This document shows, in pieces, positions 54,208 through 63,556 of a stretch of 64,000 nt of DNA. Each line of letters begins with the position of its first letter. Positions within the stretch are counted from its first letter, which is position 1. Source of the stretch: Acinetobacter gandensis (GTDB taxonomy: Bacteria; Pseudomonadota; Gammaproteobacteria; Pseudomonadales; Moraxellaceae); the NCBI RefSeq assembly GCF_001678755.1, contig NZ_LZDS01000029.1:124001-188000 (forward strand), in the 5' to 3' direction. The translations under genes were made by a program, and so were the position numbers. Below the pieces are notes generated by a model, which made no database searches, was not told the DNA's origin, and saw only the letters and a list, made by a program, of their open reading frames with translations.

Positions 54208-55887
54208 TTAGTGGTTCATTTGAGCTTTGATCAAATCACCAATAGTCTTAGGACCATTGTCTGAAGTTGCTGTAGCTGTCTTGTTAAGGTTAGCTACTGC
54301 TTCTTTTTCTTCAGCTTCGTCTTTCGCTTTGATAGACAAGTTGATAGAACGTGATTTGCGGTCTACGTTGATGATTTTCGCTTCAACTTCTTGACCAACT
54401 TCAAGGAACTTAGTTGCATCTTCAACGCGATCGCGGTTGATTTCAGATGCTTTAAGAGTCGCTTCAACTTCGTCAGCTAACTTAACAGTAGCGCCTTTAG
54501 CGTCAACTGCAGTTACAGTACCCTTAACCAATGCACCACGTTCGTTGTTCGCAAGGAAATCATTGAACGGATCGTTGTTCATTTGTTTGATACCAAGGCT
54601 GATACGGTTACCTTCAGCGTCAACTGAAAGGATAACCGCTTCAACTGTGTCACCTTTCTTGTAACGACGGATAGCTTCTTCGCCTTGTTCGTTCCAAGAG
54701 ATGTCTGACAAGTGAACTAGGCCATCGATGCCGCCTGGTAAACCAATGAAGATACCAAAGTCAGTGATAGATTTGATCGTACCAGAAACTTTTTCGCCTT
54801 TGTCGTGGTCTTTAGCAAACTCTTCCCATGGGTTAGCACGAGTTTGTTTGATACCAAGAGAAATACGACGACGTTCTTCATCAACTTCAAGAACCATAAC
54901 ATCAACTTCGTCACCGATCTGAACTACTTTAGATGGGTGGATGTTTTTGTTAGTGTGATCCATTTCTGAAACGTGTACTAAACCTTCAACGCCTTCAGCG
55001 ATTTCTGCGAAACAGCCGTAGTCAGTTAAGTTAGTAACGCGTGCTTTAACGATAGAACCTTTAGGGTAACGGTTCATGATCGCTAACCATGGATCTTCGC
55101 CTAATTGTTTAAGACCTAAAGATACGCGGTTACGTTCACGGTCAAATTTAAGTACTTTAACAGTAACTTCTTGGCCAACTTCAACAACTTCTGAAGGGTG
55201 CTTGATGCGTTTCCAAGCCATATCAGTGATGTGAAGAAGACCATCAATACCGCCAAGGTCAACGAATGCGCCGTAGTCAGTAAGGTTTTTGATTGTACCA
55301 GTAACTGTTTGACCTTCTTCAAGCTGAGCAAGAAGAGCTTCACGGTCAGCTGAAGATTCAGCTTCCATAACAGCACGACGTGAAACAACAACGTTGTTAC
55401 GTTTAGCATCAAGTTTGATTACTTTGAATTCTAACTCTTTGCCTTCTAAGTGAGTAGTATCACGAATAGGACGAGTATCAACTAAAGAACCAGGAAGGAA
55501 CGCACGAACTGGACCGATGTCAACAGTGAAACCGCCTTTAACCTTACCAGAGATAACACCAGTAACGATTTCGCCGTCTTCAAAGATTTTTTCAAGTTTA
55601 GTCCAAGTTTCAGCGCGTTTAGCTTTTTCGCGAGAAAGAACTGTTTGACCCATACCGTTGTCAAGAGCTTCAACAACAACGTCTACAGTGTCGCCAACTT
55701 GAACTTCAAGTTCACGTTGTTCATTTAAGAATTCAGCGCGGTCAACAATACCTTCTGATTTAAGGCCAGTGTCAACTGTTACCCAGTCAGAATCGATGTT
55801 TACTACAACGCCTTGGATGACAGCACCCTTTTCAACGTTGAGGTTTAATTCGCTTTCTTCAAAGAGGGCTGCAAAAGATTCGGTCAT
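54208..55887 (-). CDS. rpsA: 30S ribosomal protein S1
   Basis: 559 residues (E. coli 557). Six S1 RNA-binding domains can be counted, with repeated patterns such as [65 protein letters not shown] and [19 protein letters not shown]. Domains 1 and 2 bind the ribosome; the rest bind mRNA. It lies 107 bases after cmk and is expected to regulate its own translation through its leader. Codon use is strongly biased, as for ribosomal proteins. Confidence 0.98.
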   Translation of the reverse strand: MTESFAALFEESELNLNVEKGAVIQGVVVNIDSDWVTVDTGLKSEGIVDRAEFLNEQRELEVQVGDTVDVVVEALDNGMGQTVLSREKAKRAETWTKLEKIFEDGEIVTGVISGKVKGGFTVDIGPVRAFLPGSLVDTRPIRDTTHLEGKELEFKVIKLDAKRNNVVVSRRAVMEAESSADREALLAQLEEGQTVTGTIKNLTDYGAFVDLGGIDGLLHITDMAWKRIKHPSEVVEVGQEVTVKVLKFDRERNRVSLGLKQLGEDPWLAIMNRYPKGSIVKARVTNLTDYGCFAEIAEGVEGLVHVSEMDHTNKNIHPSKVVQIGDEVDVMVLEVDEERRRISLGIKQTRANPWEEFAKDHDKGEKVSGTIKSITDFGIFIGLPGGIDGLVHLSDISWNEQGEEAIRRYKKGDTVEAVILSVDAEGNRISLGIKQMNNDPFNDFLANNERGALVKGTVTAVDAKGATVKLADEVEATLKASEINRDRVEDATKFLEVGQEVEAKIINVDRKSRSINLSIKAKDEAEEKEAVANLNKTATATSDNGPKTIGDLIKAQMNH

Positions 55888-55994
55888 GATATACCTGATA
55901 AAGTCAGCGGTCTTGGATCAGACAAGGCCGGTTTAATTAAGCGTCTACATAGTCCGTATAAGACTGATCAAGCTATGCTTCTGCTGAAAATTCT

Positions 55995-56678
55995 TTAGTT
56001 TGCTAATTGCTGATCGATGTAATTCGTCATCAGCGTGAATACTTCATCAATGGTTAAATTTGAACTATCAATGAAATAAGCATCAGGAGCAGGCTTGAGT
56101 GGAGCGACTGTGCGTTCCATATCTCGTTTATCGCGCGCTTCGATATTAGCTAAAATGTCGCTTATTTTAACATCCACACCCATAGCCTGCAACTGATTTA
56201 CTCGACGCTCGGCACGAGACTGCGCAGAAGCGGTTAAATAAATCTTGGCTTGAGCATTTGGAAAAATAGTTGTAGCCATGTCGCGACCATCTGCAACCAA
56301 TCCAGGTGATTGCGCAAATGCGTGCTGACGCTCTAACAGTGCTGTTCTAAGTGCTGGAATTGCAGCTACTTTTGATGCAAATTCACCAACACGTTCTGTA
56401 CGAATAATTTTAGACACATCTTCGCCGTCCAAAAGAACGCTAATGCCACTTTCATTTGTGACAAATTTTATGTCTAAATTTGTTGCAATTTTTACGCATG
56501 ATTCAAGTTGAGTGTCTAATGAATCAATCAAATCTTGCTTGTGCAATGACAATCCTAATAGACGATACAATGCACCTGAATCAAGCAAATGATACTGATA
56601 ATGGGCAGCAATCTTTGCTGCTAAAGTACCCTTACCCGAACCACTTGGGCCATCAATTGTGATAATTTGAACTGTCAT
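55995..56678 (-). CDS. cmk: Cytidylate kinase
   Basis: 227 residues. GPSGSGKGT near the start is the P-loop; the lid and CMP-binding parts ([46 protein letters not shown]) are intact. It phosphorylates CMP and dCMP. The start codon is 15 bases after the gene for the SRPBCC protein. Order with rpsA is conserved in gammaproteobacteria. Confidence 0.97.
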   Translation of the reverse strand: MTVQIITIDGPSGSGKGTLAAKIAAHYQYHLLDSGALYRLLGLSLHKQDLIDSLDTQLESCVKIATNLDIKFVTNESGISVLLDGEDVSKIIRTERVGEFASKVAAIPALRTALLERQHAFAQSPGLVADGRDMATTIFPNAQAKIYLTASAQSRAERRVNQLQAMGVDVKISDILANIEARDKRDMERTVAPLKPAPDAYFIDSSNLTIDEVFTLMTNYIDQQLAN

Positions 56679-56693
56679 TGCGTTTCCACTTCG

Positions 56694-57125
56694 TTAAACG
56701 GTTTTTGCAAGTTTTGAAAAACCAATTTTAATCGCTGACTGTAGTTGTGCAAGGATTAATTGGCTAACAAATGGTGCTCGTGCCTGTAATTCAATCGTAT
56801 AAGTGACCAAAGTACGGTTAGCATCAAGTCTTTCAAACTGAATAATACCCAAATGGTGTTTCACCAATGGGTTTTTAATAATTTTATATTCAATCCGTTG
56901 ATTCGGTTCTAATAACGTAATTTGTTCTTGCAATGGTTTGATTGGACCAAAGCCCATACGGCGTACAGAACCCACTCCATCAGGACGCTCAGGGTCTGCT
57001 GAGTCTTTGACACGCACGACTTGTATCGGTGCAAATGCAACATTGTATGTTGCATGTTTAGATAGCAATTCGAAAACTTTCTCAATCGGTGCATTGAATT
57101 CTTTTTTTACTTGAATCGACTTCAT
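56694..57125 (-). CDS. SRPBCC family protein
   Basis: 143 residues of the START/SRPBCC fold, in the polyketide-cyclase-like branch: IQVKKEFNAPIEKVFELLSKH at the start, GSVRRMGFGPIKPLQEQITLLEPN in the middle, ending in a long amphipathic helix. Such proteins bind hydrophobic ligands. The ligand here is unknown. It lies between tadA and cmk in the same direction, with short gaps. Confidence 0.82.
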   Translation of the reverse strand: MKSIQVKKEFNAPIEKVFELLSKHATYNVAFAPIQVVRVKDSADPERPDGVGSVRRMGFGPIKPLQEQITLLEPNQRIEYKIIKNPLVKHHLGIIQFERLDANRTLVTYTIELQARAPFVSQLILAQLQSAIKIGFSKLAKTV

Positions 57126-57152
57126 GGTTGAACCTATGTTTATTTGACAATT

Positions 57153-57704
57153 TTAATTGTCATTCGATATTACCTGATTTTGCTGTAACTGTTCAGTGTT
57201 GTTTATTTTTTCCTGTAATTTTAATTCACGCTTTTGAGCCCGACGCATTTTAAAAAAAGTACTCAACTGTGCCGAGCATTGCTCTTGTAGACATCCTTGC
57301 TCGAAGGAAAAAATATGATTGTAATAACCTGCACTTAATAACTGACGCGCACTGACCAAAGAGCCTGCTTTAGGCTCAATTGCACCAAATACCACACGCT
57401 GAATACGTGAATGTACCAATGCCCCCACGCACATGGTGCAAGGCTCCAATGTCACATATATAGTCGCATCATCGGGTAATCGATAATTTTCTAAATTTTT
57501 ACACGCTTCGCGAATCGCCACGATTTCCGCATGTGCAGTCGGATCTTGCATAGAAATAGGCGCATTAAAACCTGCACCTATCACCTTGTTTTGACTCACA
57601 ATGACTGCACCAACTGGAATTTCTTGAAGTTCTGCAGCTTTTGCAGCCTGCTCATAGGCAAGCTGCATCCAATACTCGTCACTAAATTGTATTTGTTCAG
57701 ACAT
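57153..57704 (-). CDS. tadA: tRNA-specific adenosine deaminase
   Basis: 183 residues. It converts A34 of tRNA-Arg(ACG) to inosine. Zinc ligands are His58 in HAE (Glu60 is the proton shuttle) and Cys89 and Cys92 in PCTMC. Core strands VGAVIVSQNK and VTLEPCTMCVGAL are intact. The C-terminus is a longer charged tail than in E. coli. The start lies 3 bases after the stop of the CoA hydrolase gene at 57708. Confidence 0.94.
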   Translation of the reverse strand: MSEQIQFSDEYWMQLAYEQAAKAAELQEIPVGAVIVSQNKVIGAGFNAPISMQDPTAHAEIVAIREACKNLENYRLPDDATIYVTLEPCTMCVGALVHSRIQRVVFGAIEPKAGSLVSARQLLSAGYYNHIFSFEQGCLQEQCSAQLSTFFKMRRAQKRELKLQEKINNTEQLQQNQVISNDN

Positions 57705-57707
57705 GTA

Positions 57708-58832
57708 TTAACTAATAACACCATAGTGTTTCAATAAAGCGTTCCAGCTTTCAATATTTGTCACAGGTGGCTCGTCTGACAAAATACCTTTAAGTGATAA
57801 GTCAGCACCTTTCTTCCACTCAGGAGAAAGGTCTTTATCAACCAAACGTGCACGAACACCTTCAATAAAGTCTGCGTGACGAATTTTCCAGTCTGAAATT
57901 TGAGTTTCAAGCTCAAATACTTCATTCCATGAATGTACTTGCTTGCCCCATTGCCACAATAGCCAAGTTAAAGCGGCAGTTGCAGGAGAACCCTTTTGCA
58001 AGTTTTCACTTGCTTGGCGCAACCAATCACTACGTGCATCACTCAGACCAATAATCGACTCATAATCATGCTCAAAGTTATGACCACGACACACACTTTG
58101 GATCACATCTAATGAATTTTGTAATGGCCCTGGCCCAACTGGACGATGCATACTATTAAGCGTGTCATCAATCGCGCGAAAATCACCTGCTGGATAATGA
58201 CCCCAATCAATATTAACTACAGTTTCAAGCACATTATCACGCTGTGCATCACAAATATGTGTCGCCCAACCAATACCATAGGCACCTGCCGCCGTCATAA
58301 TTGAACCTGTCAAACCAGTAAACAGGCCAATTGCACCACGATCAGCAAGGAAACGTGTAGCACCTACGTCAGGATACAAGCCAATATTAATTTCAGGCAT
58401 AGCCAAACGCGAATAAGGCGTTACTAAACGAAAAGGTGCGGCCATAAACAAGCCGAGACCACCGCCCATCACATAACCCTCACCCCAAACCAATACAGGT
58501 TTAGCATAGTTATGCAATAGAAGGTCAAGCGCATATTCTTGTTCAAAAAATTGATTCGCCGTTTCAACTTCATCATTTACGACCAACTGACGAAGCTTAC
58601 GAACATCACCACCCGCACAAAACGCTTTAGGCGTTGTGGAATCCAACCAAACCGCTTTTACAGATGCGTCATGTTCAAAGTCCTGAAATACTTCGAGTAG
58701 CGCGCTACAGATAGATTCATCTAAAGCATGAAGCGATTTTGGACGGTTCAAGCGCACAATGCGCCAACCGTTTTTCGCTTCTTCTACAATCAGATCTGGG
58801 TGATAATTTTTTGAAACGGGAGAATATGTCAT
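57708..58832 (-). CDS. 3-hydroxyisobutyryl-CoA hydrolase / enoyl-CoA hydratase family protein
   Basis: 374 residues. The crotonase fold is shown by FCAGGDVRKL (oxyanion loop) and GEGYVMGGGLGLFMAAPFR. The segment MPEINIGLYPDVGATRFL and the length match 3-hydroxyisobutyryl-CoA hydrolase of valine breakdown better than simple hydratases. No other valine-pathway genes are near. Its ATG overlaps the ung stop (ATGA), so the two are translationally coupled. Confidence 0.82.
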   Translation of the reverse strand: MTYSPVSKNYHPDLIVEEAKNGWRIVRLNRPKSLHALDESICSALLEVFQDFEHDASVKAVWLDSTTPKAFCAGGDVRKLRQLVVNDEVETANQFFEQEYALDLLLHNYAKPVLVWGEGYVMGGGLGLFMAAPFRLVTPYSRLAMPEINIGLYPDVGATRFLADRGAIGLFTGLTGSIMTAAGAYGIGWATHICDAQRDNVLETVVNIDWGHYPAGDFRAIDDTLNSMHRPVGPGPLQNSLDVIQSVCRGHNFEHDYESIIGLSDARSDWLRQASENLQKGSPATAALTWLLWQWGKQVHSWNEVFELETQISDWKIRHADFIEGVRARLVDKDLSPEWKKGADLSLKGILSDEPPVTNIESWNALLKHYGVIS

Positions 58833-59542
58833 GCGTCCAGCTGCCAGTCGATCGGCTCAATGCCATTTTGTTTAAGATAATTATTAGATTTTGAGAACAC
58901 CTTACAACCAAAGAAACCACCACGGTTTGCAGCCAATGGAGATGGATGAGCTGCTTTTAGAACCAAGTGTTTATTTTGGTCGATACGTTGTCCCTTACGT
59001 TGTGCATATGCGCCCCAAAGTATAAAGACGAGATGTTCACGTTGTTCATTTAAAACATCAATAACATGGTCTGTAAAATCTTCCCATCCACGTTTTTGAT
59101 GTGAAGTCGGTTGCCCAGCTTCAACAGTTAATACGCTGTTAAGTAAAAGTACACCTTGCTCTGCCCAGCGTGTTAAATCTCCATGCTTAGACACAGGAAC
59201 CCCTAGGTCTGTATTTAATTCATGGAAAATATTACGCAAAGAAGGAGGCAAAGCAAGCCCCTTCTGTACTGAAAAACTTAAACCATGTGCCTGATTTGGA
59301 CCATGATAAGGATCTTGCCCTAAAATCACCACTTTTACATTATCTAATGGTGTTGTATTCAGCGCATTAAAAATCAAAGCATTAGGTGGATAAATCACTT
59401 TATCCTGTTTCATTTCTTGTAGCAGAAAGTCTTTTAACTCATCCATGCGTGGGCTAAGTAAAAAATCACTCAAACCTAATTTCCAGCCGGCATCAAGCTG
59501 AACTTTTGCGAGTTTTGCTTGCTGCTGTTCTGTTAAAGACAT
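58829..59542 (-). CDS. ung: Uracil-DNA glycosylase
   Basis: 237 residues from the ATG at 59542, after AGG at eight bases; a GTG one codon upstream is the alternative. Family 1 signatures: GQDPYHGPNQAHGLSF with the catalytic aspartate, LLLNSVLTVE, and HPSPLAANRGGFFG with the catalytic histidine. It removes uracil from DNA. Its last four bases overlap the CoA hydrolase start. Confidence 0.97.
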   Translation of the reverse strand: MSLTEQQQAKLAKVQLDAGWKLGLSDFLLSPRMDELKDFLLQEMKQDKVIYPPNALIFNALNTTPLDNVKVVILGQDPYHGPNQAHGLSFSVQKGLALPPSLRNIFHELNTDLGVPVSKHGDLTRWAEQGVLLLNSVLTVEAGQPTSHQKRGWEDFTDHVIDVLNEQREHLVFILWGAYAQRKGQRIDQNKHLVLKAAHPSPLAANRGGFFGCKVFSKSNNYLKQNGIEPIDWQLDA

Positions 59543-59580
59543 CACTGTTACCTAATCCTAATTACAATTTTAAATATAAA

Positions 59581-60177
59581 TTAAAGCTTCACTTGCAAAT
59601 CCACAGTTGGATTTAGGAAAGTTTGACCTTGCTTTAATTTTTCATACATTTGGGTATCATTCCATTCGGCTTGCACTTGTTCTGAAAAGACAATTTGTTC
59701 AAGCGATAACAGTCCCATTTGACTATTTTCAATATCTTCTAAAAAGCTTTGCGCGTAGCCGGTGTCAGTTTCATGCACAATAACAGAATAAACTTCAACA
59801 TCCCCTTCACCATTTTGGGTTTCAGTCGATTTTAAAACCTGCTGTGCCAAATAGAAGAAAATACGAGAAAACTGTTCTGCCGAAGGTGAAACTGGTAAAG
59901 CCACCCAACGTGCACTAAATTGTTTACAAGCTTTAATATATTCAGCGTCGTCATGCTGCCAAAAACAAATGGCATGATCAAAACTATCGAATAAGTCTTT
60001 AATCACACCTTTAAGCAGTCCAAAATCATACACCATTTGACCATGATCTAATCTTGATGCTTTCAGCAACAATTCAACTTTATAGCTATGTCCATGAATT
60101 GAGCGTTTGCAACGATCTGACGTGCAATTACGCACGATATGCGCATTTTCAAACTTAAATAACTTACGAATTAACAT
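59581..60177 (-). CDS. 6-carboxytetrahydropterin synthase-like protein (QueD family)
   Basis: 198 residues from the ATG at 60177 (the frame also opens at a TTG six codons earlier). The QueD/PTPS zinc histidines are present: FENAHIV, and HGHSYKVEL. The catalytic cysteine may be in CTSDRCKRSIHGH. FDSFDHAICF and VIVHETDTGYAQ also fit. It is longer than QueD (about 120 residues), with an additional C-terminal part after residue 150. True queuosine synthesis is likely but not certain. Confidence 0.78.
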   Translation of the reverse strand: MLIRKLFKFENAHIVRNCTSDRCKRSIHGHSYKVELLLKASRLDHGQMVYDFGLLKGVIKDLFDSFDHAICFWQHDDAEYIKACKQFSARWVALPVSPSAEQFSRIFFYLAQQVLKSTETQNGEGDVEVYSVIVHETDTGYAQSFLEDIENSQMGLLSLEQIVFSEQVQAEWNDTQMYEKLKQGQTFLNPTVDLQVKL

Positions 60178-60350
60178 ATGCCGTAATGCAATCAAATAAT
60201 CTGTGGGTTCTCATCGATTATAAAGCAAAAGTAAAACAATGAGCATTAATTTTGCTGTTCAGCTAGATTGGCAAAACTTATCATGATTTTTTTGATTATT
60301 CCTTGTTTTGAATACGCATAGTCTTCCAAAGATTTTACTCAGAGTCTTGA

Positions 60351-61298
60351 TTAAAATGGCGCCATATTGCGATAAGCCACATAAACCTGCTTTTCTTGAC
60401 GTACCAAGTCACTGGTAAATTGCTTCTTACGGTCACTAAGCATTACTTCAATTTGTGCTTTAAAATAATTTGATTTCACCCCAAGCTGGCTATTCACCAA
60501 ATCACGATTTTCCTGACTCACTTGTGAAAACGGCTCTATAGCCCATAAATCTGTAACATTTGAAAAGTGTTCAAGTTTAGCCGAGCGTTGTTGCAAAACT
60601 TGCTCAATCGTCACTGCATCCAAACGCTCATCAATAGTCGATAATAAAAAAGCTGAAGCCGTATTAATATTCACCATACTTTCATGTGTAGGTAAAGCAC
60701 TGACATATTTTTCAATTAATTTGTATTTGCTATCTTCAAAACCACGTATCGATTTAAGCTCAGCTATATTGTGAAATTTAGCATTCGGTGGCAGTGGCGA
60801 ATCATTCAAACTACGATAATAAGACAGCTCCGCGCCCATTGGCCCAGCATTTTCATCATTTTCATCTTGCCAATCAATAACCGCTTGGCTAATTTCGGCA
60901 GGCAAACCAACGCGCTGTAATATCTTTTCAAACCACAGCTTTGCCTTTTCATTTACAGTACCGTTATCGCTCACCAAGCTATTTAGATTAAATTTTCCTG
61001 ATTCATCATGTAGCGAGCCAGAAACGGTTCCATCTTCAACAGGAAATGCGGGCATTGGTTTCGCCCAATTTTCCTGTAAATGATCGACATCACCAGCATT
61101 TTCTGCATCATTCACTAGCATTTCAGAAAAAAAAGCTTCCGCACTTTTCGCATAAAGTAGAGACTGATTTTGACGCATTAGATATGCAGTATTTTCCGCC
61201 GTACTTGCTTGTTGTTGGGCAATACCTGCCGCCACAATCGTTGCTAAAGCAACCATGACCAATATGGTGAGTAAAGCGATCCCCTGCTGATGTTTCAT
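60351..61298 (-). CDS. gspK: Type II secretion minor pseudopilin GspK
   Basis: 315 residues. The prepilin cleavage site is MKHQQG/IALLTIL; as usual for GspK it lacks the glutamate at mature position 5 found in other pseudopilins. One membrane helix follows, then an alpha/beta domain with the GspK-specific insert (DENAGPMGAELSYYRSLN) and VNINTASAFLL. GspK sits at the tip of the pseudopilus with GspI and GspJ. It is the last of four genes, 36 bases after gspJ. Confidence 0.92.
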   Translation of the reverse strand: MKHQQGIALLTILVMVALATIVAAGIAQQQASTAENTAYLMRQNQSLLYAKSAEAFFSEMLVNDAENAGDVDHLQENWAKPMPAFPVEDGTVSGSLHDESGKFNLNSLVSDNGTVNEKAKLWFEKILQRVGLPAEISQAVIDWQDENDENAGPMGAELSYYRSLNDSPLPPNAKFHNIAELKSIRGFEDSKYKLIEKYVSALPTHESMVNINTASAFLLSTIDERLDAVTIEQVLQQRSAKLEHFSNVTDLWAIEPFSQVSQENRDLVNSQLGVKSNYFKAQIEVMLSDRKKQFTSDLVRQEKQVYVAYRNMAPF

Positions 61299-61334
61299 TA
61301 TTTTAATCCAGCATCGTTATTCTTGTTGTTTATT

Positions 61335-61964
61335 TTAACGGCCATCTTTTTTATCCTGTAAATAATCTGTATTTAACAAACTAAATAGCCATTCATACTC
61401 CGTGCCACTAACTGCCAAATTTATTTTTATGCCGCGTGGCAACATTGCAAAAGAATCTTTATTGTTTGTATCCGCAGCACGATCAGGCCAACTGTCCGAT
61501 TCACTGGGATTTAATACGACAATTTTAAACTGCTCAACATTATCTAGTAGTACACTTGAATCCGGTTGATCGTTCCCTGTTTGATTTAAGTTTCGAAATT
61601 TTAATCGATAGAGTTTTTTTTCATCTGCACGATACTGATATTCTATCCGTTCGTCTGGTGCTAGCCCCTGATTAAGTGGATCAGTTACACCGGTTTTACT
61701 AAAATTAAATCGACCATTTTGTAATACTAGCGCTGGCTGTATTTCACCATTAATATTGGCTGTCAAGGGAACCGCTTGCACGGTATCTCTTAATATCTGC
61801 TGATACGCCTCTTGCAACTGACTCAATTTGGCCTCGTGCTCAGCATTTCGCTCTTTCACTTTCACCACATAATCAAATACTTTCCATCCCAAGGCAGATA
61901 GTACTGCGAAAATAGCGATCGCAACTAACAATTCAACTAATGTGAATCCATATGACCTTTTCAT
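61335..61964 (-). CDS. gspJ: Type II secretion minor pseudopilin GspJ
   Basis: 209 residues. Leader MKRSYG is cleaved before FTLVELLVAIAIFAVLSALGW. GspJ-type C-terminal domain (GIKINLAVSGTEYEWLF). Overlaps gspI by four bases (ATGA at 61961-61964). Part of the pseudopilus tip. Confidence 0.93.
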   Translation of the reverse strand: MKRSYGFTLVELLVAIAIFAVLSALGWKVFDYVVKVKERNAEHEAKLSQLQEAYQQILRDTVQAVPLTANINGEIQPALVLQNGRFNFSKTGVTDPLNQGLAPDERIEYQYRADEKKLYRLKFRNLNQTGNDQPDSSVLLDNVEQFKIVVLNPSESDSWPDRAADTNNKDSFAMLPRGIKINLAVSGTEYEWLFSLLNTDYLQDKKDGR

Positions 61965-62341
61965 GATTCAGCCACACGATAATTAAAGAAAACCAAACTG
62001 GTAATTCCAGCCGCCACATCGCCAGTGTCAGCATTCAATAAACTGACTTGCACATCAACGCGTTGAACATTTGGACTAATCGTCGCTTGAGCTTTTTTAT
62101 CAATCTGCCAGCGTTCGCCTTGCTGCGTAACTTGCTTGGATGCTGTCCCACTCATCCACTCACGATTTATTTCCATGTAGGCAATTTCATTTAAAGCAAC
62201 AAATTGTGCTTTAGAACGTAAAACTGCATTTGCAGTAGCTTGAGTATACTGCATTGCAACATTGGACAACGCCATGGCTGCGGTTGCAAATATTGCAAGC
62301 GCAACCATCACTTCTAGCAAGGTAAATCCTTTAGCCCGCAT
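61961..62341 (-). CDS. gspI: Type II secretion minor pseudopilin GspI
   Basis: 126 residues. MRAKG/FTLLEVMVALAIFATAAMAL is the type IV prepilin leader and helix. The remaining domain (QFVALNEIAYMEINREWMSG) fits GspI. It overlaps gspH by 11 bases and gspJ by 4, which indicates tight coupling. Confidence 0.92.
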   Translation of the reverse strand: MRAKGFTLLEVMVALAIFATAAMALSNVAMQYTQATANAVLRSKAQFVALNEIAYMEINREWMSGTASKQVTQQGERWQIDKKAQATISPNVQRVDVQVSLLNADTGDVAAGITSLVFFNYRVAES

Positions 62342-62888
62342 TTATTTTACCTAAATGGTCTATTTCTATTTCTTCACCAATGGGACGTTCTTCGAAATAG
62401 AATTGAATGCGTACAGGTTTGACTTCTCCATTACCCAACCATATTAACTGAGGTGCATCATGATTTAGTAAGTCTGAATTATTGGCCTTTTCATATTGCC
62501 GATCTAATGACTGAATTGAAAATGAAACATGTTCTGGTAATTTTTTTGCCTCAAAATCTTTATAAGTTTGCCATTTATTATTTTGGTCCAATAGGCCATT
62601 TTGCTGTCTTTGTGCTTCTGGAATATATTCTTGTACCGCATAAATTGCTTGATTCACATCTGTCGCAGTTTTTTGCTCAAGGGCTAAAATACGAGATTGA
62701 TCATTGGATTCACGTAAAATTCTCTTCAGATCTAATACAAATACTTCACGCGCTTGCATGGCTTTTCGCTGATCAGTCCCACCAATATTCAACAATACCA
62801 ATGAAGCCATGATACCCATGATCACTATCACCACCATCAATTCTACGAGGGTGAATCCACGAACCAATGATGGTGATGTTATTTTCAT
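62331..62888 (-). CDS. gspH: Type II secretion minor pseudopilin GspH
   Basis: 185 residues. MKITSPSLVRG/FTLVELMVVIVIMGIMASLV is a clear prepilin leader with Glu5. GspH domain follows. It is first of the gspHIJK run; gspG, gspD, gspE and gspF are not in this window, consistent with the scattered type II secretion genes known in Acinetobacter. Confidence 0.92.
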   Translation of the reverse strand: MKITSPSLVRGFTLVELMVVIVIMGIMASLVLLNIGGTDQRKAMQAREVFVLDLKRILRESNDQSRILALEQKTATDVNQAIYAVQEYIPEAQRQQNGLLDQNNKWQTYKDFEAKKLPEHVSFSIQSLDRQYEKANNSDLLNHDAPQLIWLGNGEVKPVRIQFYFEERPIGEEIEIDHLGKINAG

Positions 62889-62897
62889 AAGCAGCCT

Positions 62898-63512
62898 TTA
62901 CGCAAACTGTGCAACCGCATGTGTTTGTTTCGGCAATGCCAAGGCTTGATCAATATAAGCTACACGCAAAGTATCACGTGAACCTAAATAGCGCTGGTAG
63001 AAGCTAGAATTTAAAATTGCTGCTGCGCCATGCGTTAATGACCAAATCGAAGCCAAATAATCACGTACAGGCATTTTGCTTTCAATGGATTCTAAGTAAC
63101 GTTCAGTCATGCGAATGATTAAACGTAAACGTTGCTTACGCACTTGGTAAAGCTCACTAAATAAGTGCTGAATACCAACACCTGTAGTCGATAAGCGCTC
63201 TTCAATTTGGTGAAATAAAACTGTACGTTCTGGATGATGTAAATGATGCAACATAAAGAATGCGAGATGCTCGGGAAAAGCCTTGTCCGTATCCTTAATC
63301 ATTTCGAGCAACATGCGCTCATTACGAATAATGAGCAGCATATAAAGTTCATCTTTACTTTGAAAGTGTTTGTATAGTGTCCCTTTTGCAAGGTCGAGCT
63401 CTGCTGCTAATGCATCAAGCGTCATACCTGCTTCACCATTTTCTAAGAGCAATTGTTCTGCTACTTGGAAAATTAATGCTTCTCTTGCTCGAAATTGAGC
63501 CTGACGATCCAT
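62898..63512 (-). CDS. TetR-family transcriptional regulator
   Basis: 204 residues from the ATG at 63512, with AGGG before it; a GTG two codons upstream is the alternative. The helix-turn-helix is MTLDALAAELDLAKGTLYKHFQSKDELYMLLI. The C-terminal domain is helical with a histidine-rich patch (FFMLHHLHHPER). It lies 9 bases upstream of gspH in the same direction; whether it controls secretion is unknown. Confidence 0.9.
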   Translation of the reverse strand: MDRQAQFRAREALIFQVAEQLLLENGEAGMTLDALAAELDLAKGTLYKHFQSKDELYMLLIIRNERMLLEMIKDTDKAFPEHLAFFMLHHLHHPERTVLFHQIEERLSTTGVGIQHLFSELYQVRKQRLRLIIRMTERYLESIESKMPVRDYLASIWSLTHGAAAILNSSFYQRYLGSRDTLRVAYIDQALALPKQTHAVAQFA

Positions 63513-63556
63513 CTTCACCCTATACTCTCTTTTACTCTTATATCAATTCAAATTAT

